This document shows, piece after piece, positions 25,232 to 35,703 of a stretch of DNA of 40,242 nucleotides (positions are counted from its first letter, which is position 1; every line of letters starts with the position of its first letter). Source of the stretch: Candidatus Rifleibacteriota bacterium (GTDB taxonomy: Bacteria > Muiribacteriota > Ozemobacteria > Ozemobacterales > Ozemobacteraceae); NCBI GenBank assembly GCA_028689875.1, contig JAQVCG010000011.1, forward strand, positions 1 through 40,242. The letters are read 5' to 3'. A program made the translations under genes and the position numbers. The notes under the pieces are model-generated. The model was given only the letters and a program-made list of their open reading frames with translations. It was not told the origin of the DNA and did not search any database.

Positions 25232-26215
25232 TTATAAAGCCCCTTGCAAAGCAATCCAATATTTTTCTGTATCTGTTTGGTTATCCGTAATTTTTGCAAT
25301 AAAAGTTTTTATAAATTTTTCTGAGTCTACCGAAGTTAAAACAAGACTATTCGGGGCCTTTTTTAAAAAATTATTGGCATCTACTATTGTTTGCCCGATT
25401 GCTAAGCCCGAGGTTTCTACTTGCGTAAAAGCCATAATACCGTCACAAAGAGATCGGTCTATGAACCACGCCACTGCAAGAGGGTCATTTATAACGCTTC
25501 CGATTATCTTCTCGTATTCCCAATGAAAATCCATATAAAACGCAGTTATTTTTTTAACAAACTCGCCTATTCTATTGTTAATTCTATATATAAAATCAAC
25601 TAGTGTTGGCGTCAACACAATTTTTCTTGTTACATCAAGCCCGACCATATTTATTATTTTGCTTTTTCGATAAAAAAAGTCATACACAAAGGCAGCAGCA
25701 TCAGGGTCGCACCAATAATTATATTCTGCTACCGGAGAACAGTTTCCGAAGCTTTTAAAGTTTCCGCCCATTGACACTATTTCTTCAAGGTTTTCAAAAG
25801 CTTTTTCATCTTTTTGAATTGCACGTGCTATATTGGTCATTGGAGCCAAAGCAATTATCGACAGTTTTTGCTCATTAAGTTTTTGAATTATGAAATCCTG
25901 TGCACTGATTTTTTGTTCATATCCATTTATATTTGGGAAAAACGTCTCTCCAAGTCCGTCAGTTCCGTGGGTTTCTGTGGCGCTAACATAGTCTCGTTTA
26001 AGCGGCACGGCTTCGCCTCGAAATACAGGAATGTCTAACCGGCCCATAAAACTTAAAATTTTCTTTGCGTTTTCGATACCTGCATCTACAGCAACGTTAC
26101 CCGAAACCACTGTAATACCAAGAATATTTAATTCCGGCGATTTAAGGGCCAGCATTATGGCCAGAGAATCATCAATACCGGGGTCACAATCGATAATTAC
26201 ATTTCTCATTGTCAA
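25232..26215 (-). CDS. inosine/uridine-preferring nucleoside hydrolase family protein
   Basis: Hydrolyses the N-glycosidic bond of ribonucleosides, releasing base and ribose for salvage. The Ca2+-binding signature DCDPGIDDSLA is at about residues 9-19; VVSGNVAVDAGIENAKKIL, TNIARAI and SMGGNF are further family motifs. Near the C-terminus the usual HDP motif reads NDPLAVA, so the catalytic His is replaced by Asn. The start could be TTG at 26215 (AAGGA 7 bases upstream) or ATG at 26209 (13 bases); spacing favours the TTG. Length 327 is normal. No transporter or kinase for the products is adjacent. Confidence 0.9.
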   Translation of the reverse strand: MTMRNVIIDCDPGIDDSLAIMLALKSPELNILGITVVSGNVAVDAGIENAKKILSFMGRLDIPVFRGEAVPLKRDYVSATETHGTDGLGETFFPNINGYEQKISAQDFIIQKLNEQKLSIIALAPMTNIARAIQKDEKAFENLEEIVSMGGNFKSFGNCSPVAEYNYWCDPDAAAFVYDFFYRKSKIINMVGLDVTRKIVLTPTLVDFIYRINNRIGEFVKKITAFYMDFHWEYEKIIGSVINDPLAVAWFIDRSLCDGIMAFTQVETSGLAIGQTIVDANNFLKKAPNSLVLTSVDSEKFIKTFIAKITDNQTDTEKYWIALQGAL

Positions 26216-26293
26216 TAATTTTCCTTAGTTTTTTATACTGGGAGGTTCACGAACCAGCTAAGACATTTTATCACATATTAAAAAGCAAAGTAT

Positions 26294-26320
26294 TTGAAAG
26301 TTTACGCAACTTGCTATAAG
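26294..26320 (+). promoter_or_regulatory. probable extended -10 promoter for the debranching-enzyme gene
   Basis: TATAAG at 26315-26320 is preceded by TG at 26312-26313, the extended -10 pattern. A TTGAAA at 26294-26299 has a short 15-base spacer. The start codon follows about 27 bases after the -10, with AGGAG just ahead of it. Confidence 0.5.
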
Positions 26321-26346
26321 ATGTTGCGAAAACAGGAGAAATATAA

Positions 26347-28335
26347 ATGATTAAAATCGGCCGCGAATCAGAAAGCGATATTTCTCTCGCGACAACTCAC
26401 GAATGGCTTATAACAAACGGCATAGGCGGTTATGCATCTTCTACCGTTCCCTGTATAAATACCAGACGATATCACGGCATTTTAGTTGCCTCACAAAGGC
26501 CACCCGTAGACAGAATTGTAATGGTATCAAGGTTAGAAGAAACGATCTGTTTTGACGGACGCGAGTATCCACTCTCAACTTCGACACATAAAAATTCCAT
26601 ACACAAGCCATCAGGCTATCTTCATCTAGAAAGATTCGAGCGTGACCCCTTACCTACCTGGTATTATCAAATTCGCGACGTAATGGTGATAAAAACCATA
26701 AGCATGGTTTACGGGCAAAATACAACTTTGGTAACATATAAACTATTAACAGATAAACAAGATGCGATGTTAAAAATACGCCCGCACTATCTTTTCAGAG
26801 ATTTTCACGGCAACATGTTCGAGAATCCCGGAATCTCGGGTTGTGCCGAAATAAATGAGAAGCGCCTCAAACTTCACCCCTTTTCGAATGCTCCCGAATT
26901 ACATGTAAAATGGGACAGAGGAAATTTTGTAGAAGACTTTAAATGGCACAAAGACATAAATTTAGCGGCCGAAGAAGAACGTGGATTGCCTTCTCTTGAA
27001 GATGACTTTTCATGCGGCTATATAGAATTAAATAATTTTTCAGGCTCTGTTTCTGTGCTTTTTTCAGACAAACCCATTTTGTCTTTTAACCCCATGGACC
27101 TTAAAAAGCGTGAAGAGCAAAGACTTGAAGCGATTCAAAATTCATTGCAATCTGACGACTATCTGTTAAAGCGCCTGCTTTTGGCAGGCGATCAGTTTAT
27201 TGTCGATAGAGAAAGCACAGGCAATAAAACTATTTTAGCAGGTTACCCGTGGTTTTCTGATTGGGGTCGCGACTCATTAATAGCCCTTCCGGGTTTAACA
27301 TTAGTTACTGGTCGTTATGATGATGCGCGCTCAATTTTAAAAACATTCGCAAAAGAAATACGTCACGGCTTGATACCTAATTGTTTTGCAGACAAAGGCA
27401 ATGATGCTTCATATAACAGTGTGGACGCCTCTTTATGGTTTTTTGTGGCTATTTACAAATTTGTTGAGTATACAGACGATTATGATTTTGTAAAAGAGCA
27501 CTTATATGAAGGTATGACTTCTATAATTGATTCTTTTATTTCAGGAACAATAAATGATATAAAAATGGACGAGAGTGATGGTCTTATATCCGCCGGAAAT
27601 GCCAACACGCAACTAACATGGATGGACGTGAAGGTTAACGGCACAGTTGTTACTCCTCGTAACGGCAAGGCAGTAGAAGTCAACGCACTTTGGTATAATG
27701 CTCTCAAAATATATTCAATTTTTCAGGACAAATTCGAAGGAAATTCACGAGAAACAACATCGTTAGCCAAAAAAGTTAAGATTTCGTTTACGAAAGTATT
27801 TTGGAACGATTCTGAAAATTGTCTTTATGACTGCATAAGACCCGACAACACCCCCGACAAATCTTTCCGTCCGAATCAAACCTTTGCCGTTTCCCTGCCA
27901 TTTTCTATTCTTGACGGGCACCAAGAGAAAGCTATTGTCAGCGGAGTTTTTGCAAAACTTTACACTTCGTATGGTTTAAGAAGCCTTTCGCCTGATGACA
28001 AAAGATACGAAGGCATTTATAGCGGTGATCGCTATGATCGAGATTGCAAGTATCATCAGGGCACGGTTTGGGGTTATTTAATAGGGCCATTTATTACAGC
28101 CTATTTAAAGGTGTATAATTTTTCTATGGAAGCGCAGCTTCGTGCTTCTTTAATGATCGATTCTTTTGCAGCGCATATTGAAAGCGAAGGTTGCCTGGGA
28201 AGCGTATCAGAAATTTTCGACGGCAACATGCCTCATACTCCAAAAGGTTGTTTTGCACAGGCATGGAGCGTTGCCGAGTTACTCAGATGCTATGTAGAAG
28301 AAATTAAGGGACAAAAACCAACATTCATTGTTTAA
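26347..28335 (+). CDS. glycogen debranching enzyme (amylo-alpha-1,6-glucosidase type)
   Basis: Removes alpha-1,6 branches of glycogen. The N-terminal GDE_N-type beta domain (1-240) begins with EWLITNGIGGYASSTV and NTRRYHGILVA. The C-terminal (alpha/alpha)6 barrel (about 265-655) has the family signature YPWFSDWGRDSLIALPGL (Asp309), then NSVDASLWFF, TWMDVK (Asp427), a VEVNALWYNAL stretch and GTVWGYLIGPF. This is the archaeal/bacterial single-protein debranching type, unrelated to the GH13 GlgX. AGGAG precedes the ATG. The atpZ-like gene begins 15 bases downstream, so transcription may continue into the ATP synthase genes. Confidence 0.92.
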   Translation: MIKIGRESESDISLATTHEWLITNGIGGYASSTVPCINTRRYHGILVASQRPPVDRIVMVSRLEETICFDGREYPLSTSTHKNSIHKPSGYLHLERFERDPLPTWYYQIRDVMVIKTISMVYGQNTTLVTYKLLTDKQDAMLKIRPHYLFRDFHGNMFENPGISGCAEINEKRLKLHPFSNAPELHVKWDRGNFVEDFKWHKDINLAAEEERGLPSLEDDFSCGYIELNNFSGSVSVLFSDKPILSFNPMDLKKREEQRLEAIQNSLQSDDYLLKRLLLAGDQFIVDRESTGNKTILAGYPWFSDWGRDSLIALPGLTLVTGRYDDARSILKTFAKEIRHGLIPNCFADKGNDASYNSVDASLWFFVAIYKFVEYTDDYDFVKEHLYEGMTSIIDSFISGTINDIKMDESDGLISAGNANTQLTWMDVKVNGTVVTPRNGKAVEVNALWYNALKIYSIFQDKFEGNSRETTSLAKKVKISFTKVFWNDSENCLYDCIRPDNTPDKSFRPNQTFAVSLPFSILDGHQEKAIVSGVFAKLYTSYGLRSLSPDDKRYEGIYSGDRYDRDCKYHQGTVWGYLIGPFITAYLKVYNFSMEAQLRASLMIDSFAAHIESEGCLGSVSEIFDGNMPHTPKGCFAQAWSVAELLRCYVEEIKGQKPTFIV

Positions 28336-28350
28336 GGGGCTTAAAGCAAA

Positions 28351-28617
28351 ATGCAAAAAAAAAGTTTGCTCGGCGGAAAAGAAACTGCGTATAATATACT
28401 AAGCATAGGCCTAGCATCCGGCTTATGTCTTGCAATAAGCTTGTATATCGGTTCAGAGGTTGATCTTCGGTTTGAAACAACACCATATGGGGCTTTCGGC
28501 GGGATTATTTTAGGTTTAGCGTCCTCTATAACTTATATGATAAGAGAAATACGTTTTAATTTAAAAAGGTTTGAAAATGACTCTGGCAAGGATGAAAAAG
28601 CTCTTAAGAAAGAGTGA
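28351..28617 (+). CDS. atpZ: AtpZ/AtpI-type F0F1 ATP synthase accessory membrane protein (88 aa)
   Basis: Two membrane helices: NILSIGLASGLCLAISLYIG and a second around GAFGGIILGLASSITYMIREI, with the short charged linker DLRFETTPYG between them. That pattern (IG...D-RF-TxP) is the AtpZ/AtpR-like signature of genes leading atp operons; the small AtpZ protein helps magnesium entry or c-ring assembly in studied species. AGGGG is some 10 bases upstream of the ATG. It overlaps the next gene by about 40 bases. Confidence 0.75.
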   Translation: MQKKSLLGGKETAYNILSIGLASGLCLAISLYIGSEVDLRFETTPYGAFGGIILGLASSITYMIREIRFNLKRFENDSGKDEKALKKE

Positions 28618-28999
28618 GTTTTCGCTTATTTTATCGGCAGTAATAGTTTCAGTTATTTTACTTTTGCTTTATTTCGTTACTACAAAATTTTATTCCGGTT
28701 TTATTTCGGGATATCTCATAGGCTCTGGCAGCTATATAAGTCTCGTTGAAACCTCATTATTGCTTGCAGGAAAATCTTTAAAATTGGCGGTATTACTGGT
28801 TTTCATCACAAATATTAAATTATTAATAATTGCAGCCCTAGTTTATTGGTTATATTTGCTTAATTTTTCTATAGTACAAGTTATTTTTGGTATTTTCGCC
28901 TCTCAACTTGCTGTTACAGCACTCATATTCGTTTTACACAAAATATCACCCCCAAGCAAGCAAGAAAACTCTTCTGTTAATAAATTCCAAATTAACTAG
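28577..28999 (+). CDS. atpI: AtpI-like ATP synthase subunit I family membrane protein (140 aa)
   Basis: Four hydrophobic helices and little soluble sequence, as in the ATP_synt_I family that assists c-ring assembly. The ATG at 28577 is chosen because AAGG sits 7 bases upstream; an in-frame TTG at 28571 is less likely. Sequence similarity is low and the call rests on helix number, length and position between the atpZ-like gene and atpB. It overlaps the atpZ-like coding region by about 40 bases in another frame. Confidence 0.7.
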   Translation: MTLARMKKLLRKSEFSLILSAVIVSVILLLLYFVTTKFYSGFISGYLIGSGSYISLVETSLLLAGKSLKLAVLLVFITNIKLLIIAALVYWLYLLNFSIVQVIFGIFASQLAVTALIFVLHKISPPSKQENSSVNKFQIN

Positions 29000-29095
29000 C
29001 ATTTGATGAGAATGATAGAGCTTGCTTAGATATTTATTGCCTACGTTCAGTTGCACAAAATAATTGCAAGATTTTAAAGCTCTTGTGTTATTTTC

Positions 29096-29124
29096 TTGCA
29101 TTTTTATGGTCTTAGTGCTACATT
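29096..29124 (+). promoter_or_regulatory. internal promoter ahead of atpB
   Basis: TTGCAT at 29096-29101 and TACATT at 29119-29124 are 17 bases apart, and a TG one base before the -10 adds an extended element. It lies in the 170-base gap between the atpI-like gene and atpB and would allow the core ATP synthase genes to be expressed separately from the debranching enzyme. Confidence 0.6.
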
Positions 29125-29169
29125 ACGCTGACATTATTTCTACGGAAAACTTTGTTTTAAAATTTAAAT

Positions 29170-29847
29170 ATGCATGCATTAGAAGAAAAAATTTTTTACC
29201 TTTTTTCGTTTATACCTGTTTCGCCAGGCATCGTATTACCTTGGGTGATAACACTATTCGTGTTCCTATTTTTGTGTATACTTACACGAAATTTAACTCC
29301 GGAATGCACGAGAAAGAACCAGGCTCTTGCTGAGTTTTTGTATGAAGGCTTAGAAAATCTCGTTATTACAATCGTAGGCGAAAAGCATGTAAAACATCTT
29401 TTACCTGTAATGTCGGCAGTTTTTATCTACATTGCCTCAGCTAATATGCTTGGACTTATTCCCGGGTTTAAATCTCCCACAAGTATATTTTCGAATTGTC
29501 TTGGAATGGCACTGATAATATTTTTTTACACCATATACCTGGGAATTAAAACTCATGGTTTTGGTTACATAAAGCATTTTACCGGCAATATTTGGTGGAT
29601 GGCGCCAATCATGCTGCCAATTCATCTCATTGGTGAGATATCTCACCCTATCAGCCTATCTTTACGATTATTTGGCAACATTTTTGGTGAAGATGTAGTA
29701 ATAATTGTGTTAACCACAGCACTTTTTCCCCTTTTGTTGCCTGTTCCAATGATGTTGATGGGTATTTTCACTAGCTTGCTTCAAGCTTTAGTGTTTACAA
29801 TTTTAACTGGTATTTATTTGTCGGGAGCAATTGATAAAGGGCATTGA
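29170..29847 (+). CDS. atpB: ATP synthase F0 subunit a
   Basis: The stator subunit that forms the ion half-channels. About five or six membrane helices. The essential Arg is Arg166 in SLSLRLFGNIFGED, and the C-terminal helix LLQALVFTILTGIYLSGAI is diagnostic. At 225 residues it is a short version. The ATG at 29170 lacks a strong ribosome-binding site; no better upstream start is in frame. It is followed within 15 bases by atpE. Confidence 0.95.
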   Translation: MHALEEKIFYLFSFIPVSPGIVLPWVITLFVFLFLCILTRNLTPECTRKNQALAEFLYEGLENLVITIVGEKHVKHLLPVMSAVFIYIASANMLGLIPGFKSPTSIFSNCLGMALIIFFYTIYLGIKTHGFGYIKHFTGNIWWMAPIMLPIHLIGEISHPISLSLRLFGNIFGEDVVIIVLTTALFPLLLPVPMMLMGIFTSLLQALVFTILTGIYLSGAIDKGH

Positions 29848-29861
29848 CCCAGGAGGAAATT

Positions 29862-30128
29862 ATGGAAGAAATTACGAAATCAATTTTAACGGCATCGGAC
29901 ATTATCACCATTACAAAAGTTATCTGTGCGTCTTTCACCATTATGTTGGGCGCCGGCTTTGCTGCATTTGCGCAGGGAAAGGTTATCTCTCAAACCGTTG
30001 ATGCTATTTCCAGACAGCCTGAATCAGCTAACGACATTCGTTTTACAATGATTATCGGCGTTGCAATGATTGAATCGTTGGCAATTTATTGTCTACTCAT
30101 TTCTCTCATCTTCTTGTTTGTAAAATAA
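29862..30128 (+). CDS. atpE: ATP synthase F0 subunit c
   Basis: A hairpin of two membrane helices forming the rotor ring. The loop SRQPES contacts the central stalk. The ion-binding Glu71 is followed by Ser72 and, five residues on, Tyr76; Gln38 is placed in helix 1. The start is ATG 29862 (AGGAGG 5 bases upstream), not the in-frame TTG at 29844 inside the atpB end. Length of 88 is typical. The residue set is compatible with Na+ or H+ (see findings). Confidence 0.96.
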   Translation: MEEITKSILTASDIITITKVICASFTIMLGAGFAAFAQGKVISQTVDAISRQPESANDIRFTMIIGVAMIESLAIYCLLISLIFLFVK

Positions 30129-30140
30129 AAGGAAATCGGC

Positions 30141-30818
30141 GTGAATAAAGTAATTAATTCTATCAGCAGATCAATGTTTGTGCTTATGCTGTTTTTTACT
30201 CTGCACTTAAATGCTTTATCCGCCGACTCTTTGCCTGGCTCAAAGCCTCTTGAATCATCAGTTGCTGCAGAAGCACTTTCAAATGAAGAAAATACCCATG
30301 AACCGGGTTTATTTGAAATTGACCTGTGGATATTGACTTCTCAAACTATCAACTTCTTAATATTATTGATAGTCTTGCAAAAGTTTTTGTTTAAGCCCAT
30401 AGGTAAAATTGTAAATGAGCGACGTGATGCCATTTGCGAAATAAGAAAAAAAACAGAGTCAGATGCAAAATCAGCAGAAGAACTTAGAAACAAATATGAG
30501 CAGCGAATTGCAAAAATTACAGATGAAGCCTATCTAATTCGTCAGCAAGCTATTTTTGAAGCTAACGAAAAGTGTGAGACTATATTAAAAGAGGCGCGAG
30601 CAAAAGCGGAGCAAATAATTGAAGAAGGCGAAATGGAAGTTTTCATGGAAAGGCAAACAGCTTGGGCACAACTTAGAGATGAAGTTATACAGCTTACTAT
30701 AAATGCCACAGAAAAAGTAGTTCAAGAATCATTAGACGATGAACTTCATAGAAAAATAATTGCACTTTCCATAGAACGTTTAGCACAAGATCTTCCTGAC
30801 TATAAAAAAGAAGCATGA
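30141..30818 (+). CDS. atpF: ATP synthase F0 subunit b with N-terminal signal-peptide-like extension
   Basis: The peripheral stalk subunit: one membrane helix (about residues 68-88, TSQTINFLILLIVLQKFLF) followed by a long charged helix to the C-terminus. Unlike the usual ~160-residue b subunit, it has about 60 extra N-terminal residues that start with a signal-peptide-like stretch (MFVLMLFFTLHLNALSA) and then a Ser/Glu-rich spacer. GTG start with AAAGGAAA about 8 bases upstream. It overlaps atpH by ATGA. Confidence 0.93.
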   Translation: MNKVINSISRSMFVLMLFFTLHLNALSADSLPGSKPLESSVAAEALSNEENTHEPGLFEIDLWILTSQTINFLILLIVLQKFLFKPIGKIVNERRDAICEIRKKTESDAKSAEELRNKYEQRIAKITDEAYLIRQQAIFEANEKCETILKEARAKAEQIIEEGEMEVFMERQTAWAQLRDEVIQLTINATEKVVQESLDDELHRKIIALSIERLAQDLPDYKKEA

Positions 30819-31402
30819 AAAATCCTACTTTAACAGCCAAAAGATATGCAGAGGCTTTTTTTTCTCTAATTGAAAGAGATAGCGATAATTTTGAAAGTTA
30901 CATGAATGATTTCAATGTATTTTCAGATTTATTTTCAGAAAGAACCGAATTGTATAATCTTTTGACGCATCCATTGATTCATCCTGATCGTAAGACAGAC
31001 CTTGTATGCCGCGTTTTTTCTAAAGCTGACAATCAGGTTAAAAATTTTATCTGTATTATCATCAAACGCCGTAGAATACATTTGTTTGAAGCGATAGCCG
31101 TAGAGATAAAACGGCTTTATCGGCGAAAAAAAGGTATAAGAGGCTTAATTATTAAAACAGCAGTTGCTTTGAACGATTCAGAGTTTAGCAAATTGAAAAA
31201 TGTTTTAGAGAAAAAATTTGGTCAGCTTTCAATACGACAGGTTGTTGACCGCACTGTAATTGGCGGAATGATTATTCACTTTGGCAATCAAGTCGTTGAC
31301 GATTCTGTTCATACTCGCATAAAAAGAATGCGTGAGATATTAAACAGAATCGACGAAACATGGCTGAATGCACTTTCTGAGCAACCCTCATTAGGACTTT
31401 AG
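30815..31402 (+). CDS. atpH: ATP synthase F1 subunit delta
   Basis: Joins the peripheral stalk to the top of F1. Starts TLTAKRYAEAFFSL, the canonical delta N-terminal helix; the C-terminal domain includes VIGGMIIHFGNQVVDDSV, also diagnostic. Length 195 is slightly longer than the usual ~180 owing to a C-terminal tail. Overlaps atpF by 4 bases and precedes atpA by 9. Confidence 0.93.
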   Translation: MKNPTLTAKRYAEAFFSLIERDSDNFESYMNDFNVFSDLFSERTELYNLLTHPLIHPDRKTDLVCRVFSKADNQVKNFICIIIKRRRIHLFEAIAVEIKRLYRRKKGIRGLIIKTAVALNDSEFSKLKNVLEKKFGQLSIRQVVDRTVIGGMIIHFGNQVVDDSVHTRIKRMREILNRIDETWLNALSEQPSLGL

Positions 31403-31411
31403 GAGCATAGC

Positions 31412-32992
31412 ATGAGCATTAGGTCTGATGAAATAATTTCCGTATTAAAAAAAGAGATAGAAAACTTCTCTTCGGAATTAAGAACTGTTGAAGCTGGGGT
31501 CGTCACACAAGTCGGCGATGGTGTTGCACGTGTTCATGGACTTCCGAAAGCCATGGCGGGCGATATTGTTGAGTTTCACAATGGTGTAAAAGGTTATATA
31601 TTAAATCTTGAAGAAGACAATATTGGTTGTCTTATTCTTGGGCCCGATCAGGGAATTCATGAAGGCGATCTCGTCACAGACACTGAAACTATTTTGTCTG
31701 TTCCTGTTGGCAATGCCTTATTGGGACGCGTAGTAAATGCCTTAGGCGAGCCTATTGATGGAGAAGGGCCTATTGTTGCAGATGCTTATCGTCCTATTGA
31801 AAACGACAGCCCAAATATAATCCAGCGTCAACCGGTTACAGAGCCACTTCACACAGGCATTCAAGCAATAGACGCTTTGATTCCCATCGGTCGAGGACAA
31901 AGAGAACTTATCATCGGCGACCGTCAAACGGGCAAAACAACGATAGCCATTGATACAATCATAAATCAAAAAGACACCGGTGTTATATGCGTTTATGTTG
32001 CCATAGGTCAAAAATTGTCTACGATCAGTAACATTATTGAAACCTTAAGAAAACACGATGCGCTCAAACACACTGTCATAGTCGCTGCATCTGCAGCAGA
32101 CCCTGCACCTTTACAGTATATTGCTCCTTTTACAGGTTGTGCCATTGGCGAATATTTCCGTGATAAGGGCGAGCATGTGCTTTGTGTTTATGATGACTTA
32201 AGCAAGCATGCTGTTGCTTATCGACAGGTTTCACTTTTGTTAAGGCGCCCTCCCGGACGAGAAGCATTTCCTGCCGATATTTTTTATTTACATGCCCGTC
32301 TTTTAGAGCGTGCTGCAAAGCTGACTGATGTTTTGAATGGTGGCTCTCTTACAGCTATTCCTATAATTGAAACTCAGGCCGGTGACGCTTCAGCTTATAT
32401 ACCTACTAACGTAATTTCTATTACAGACGGTCAGATAATTTTAGAAACATCTCTTTTCAACTCAGGGGTTAGACCAGCTATAAATGCGGGTTTATCCGTG
32501 TCGAGAGTTGGAGGAAGCGCTCAAGTCAGCGGAATGAAGAAGGTTGCAGGACCTCTACGTCTGGAATTAGCTCAATATCGCGAATTAGCAGCTTTCTCCC
32601 AATTTTCTAAAGACTTAGACAAAGCTACCCAAGACCAGCTCAATCGTGGCGAAAAAATAGTTGAGTTATTAAAGCAACCTCAAAACACCATGATAAGCGT
32701 CGAAGAGCAAATAATAACTATTTTTGCTGCAACTCACGGTTTTACTGACAATTTAAAAAATTCAGAAGTAGCAACATTTAAAGCAGAGCTAATGGATCAC
32801 ATGAGCCATAAACATCCTGAATTTCTACGAGTTCTACAAGAAAATCCTGAGCTTAACCCAAAACGTGAACAGGGCCTAGAAACAGTTATAAGAGATTTTT
32901 TGTATCACATTTATATGCCGAAACATAATGAACAAAAGGCAGCTGTAGCAGCAAGCAAGACTCTGCTTGAAACCAGCGGCGAGAAGAAATAA
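31412..32992 (+). CDS. atpA: ATP synthase F1 subunit alpha
   Basis: Non-catalytic nucleotide-binding subunit. P-loop [20 protein letters not shown], and the arginine-finger region [10 protein letters not shown] are intact. AGGAGC precedes the ATG at normal distance. Length 526 is slightly above the usual 500-515, with a small extension at the C-terminus. Confidence 0.98.
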   Translation: MSIRSDEIISVLKKEIENFSSELRTVEAGVVTQVGDGVARVHGLPKAMAGDIVEFHNGVKGYILNLEEDNIGCLILGPDQGIHEGDLVTDTETILSVPVGNALLGRVVNALGEPIDGEGPIVADAYRPIENDSPNIIQRQPVTEPLHTGIQAIDALIPIGRGQRELIIGDRQTGKTTIAIDTIINQKDTGVICVYVAIGQKLSTISNIIETLRKHDALKHTVIVAASAADPAPLQYIAPFTGCAIGEYFRDKGEHVLCVYDDLSKHAVAYRQVSLLLRRPPGREAFPADIFYLHARLLERAAKLTDVLNGGSLTAIPIIETQAGDASAYIPTNVISITDGQIILETSLFNSGVRPAINAGLSVSRVGGSAQVSGMKKVAGPLRLELAQYRELAAFSQFSKDLDKATQDQLNRGEKIVELLKQPQNTMISVEEQIITIFAATHGFTDNLKNSEVATFKAELMDHMSHKHPEFLRVLQENPELNPKREQGLETVIRDFLYHIYMPKHNEQKAAVAASKTLLETSGEKK

Positions 32993-32995
32993 TAA

Positions 32996-35279
<2,284 letters not shown>

Positions 35280-35292
35280 TCGAGGAGCAAGT

Positions 35293-35703
35293 ATGTTTTT
35301 GAGAGTTTCGGTGGCGCACATAGGTTCTCAGATGGCTAACTACAAAGTTAAGTCGCTGCGATTACCCGGATATGATGGGGATTTGGGCTTTATGTCTAAG
35401 CGCATGCCTATTATGGGAATATTCAAACCCGGTCTCATTCACGCGCGCACTCTTGATGACAAACAGTTTGTTTTCGCAACAACCGGTGGTTTTTATGAAA
35501 TGGCCGATAATCGTATAACTTTGATTTTTGATGCTTTTTTTACAGTTCAAGATTTAGAAGGGTTTACTCCAGACCCGCAAAATCCGTCTTTTGGTCTTTA
35601 CAAAATAGATACTGACAAATTAAGCGCTGAAGAAAAAAAGAAATACGCATTAAACATGTTAAGAAACGAAATCGGAGGCAACAATGTTCTACAAATCAAA
35701 TAA
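35293..35703 (+). CDS. atpC: ATP synthase F1 subunit epsilon
   Basis: The N-terminal beta sandwich (about residues 1-85) is recognisable from LPGYDGDLGFMSKRMPIMG. The C-terminal part, usually two helices that can inhibit ATP hydrolysis, is a loop rich in Pro and Asp and one short helix (SAEEKKKYALNMLRNEI). Inhibition may therefore be weaker or different. The last 20 bases overlap the start of the GH13-like gene. Confidence 0.9.
   Translation: MFLRVSVAHIGSQMANYKVKSLRLPGYDGDLGFMSKRMPIMGIFKPGLIHARTLDDKQFVFATTGGFYEMADNRITLIFDAFFTVQDLEGFTPDPQNPSFGLYKIDTDKLSAEEKKKYALNMLRNEIGGNNVLQIK

Noticed and set aside
29064-29333. 89-residue ORF over the start of atpB
   Set aside because: It overlaps atpB in another frame, has no ribosome-binding site, and its sequence matches no family while atpB is certain.
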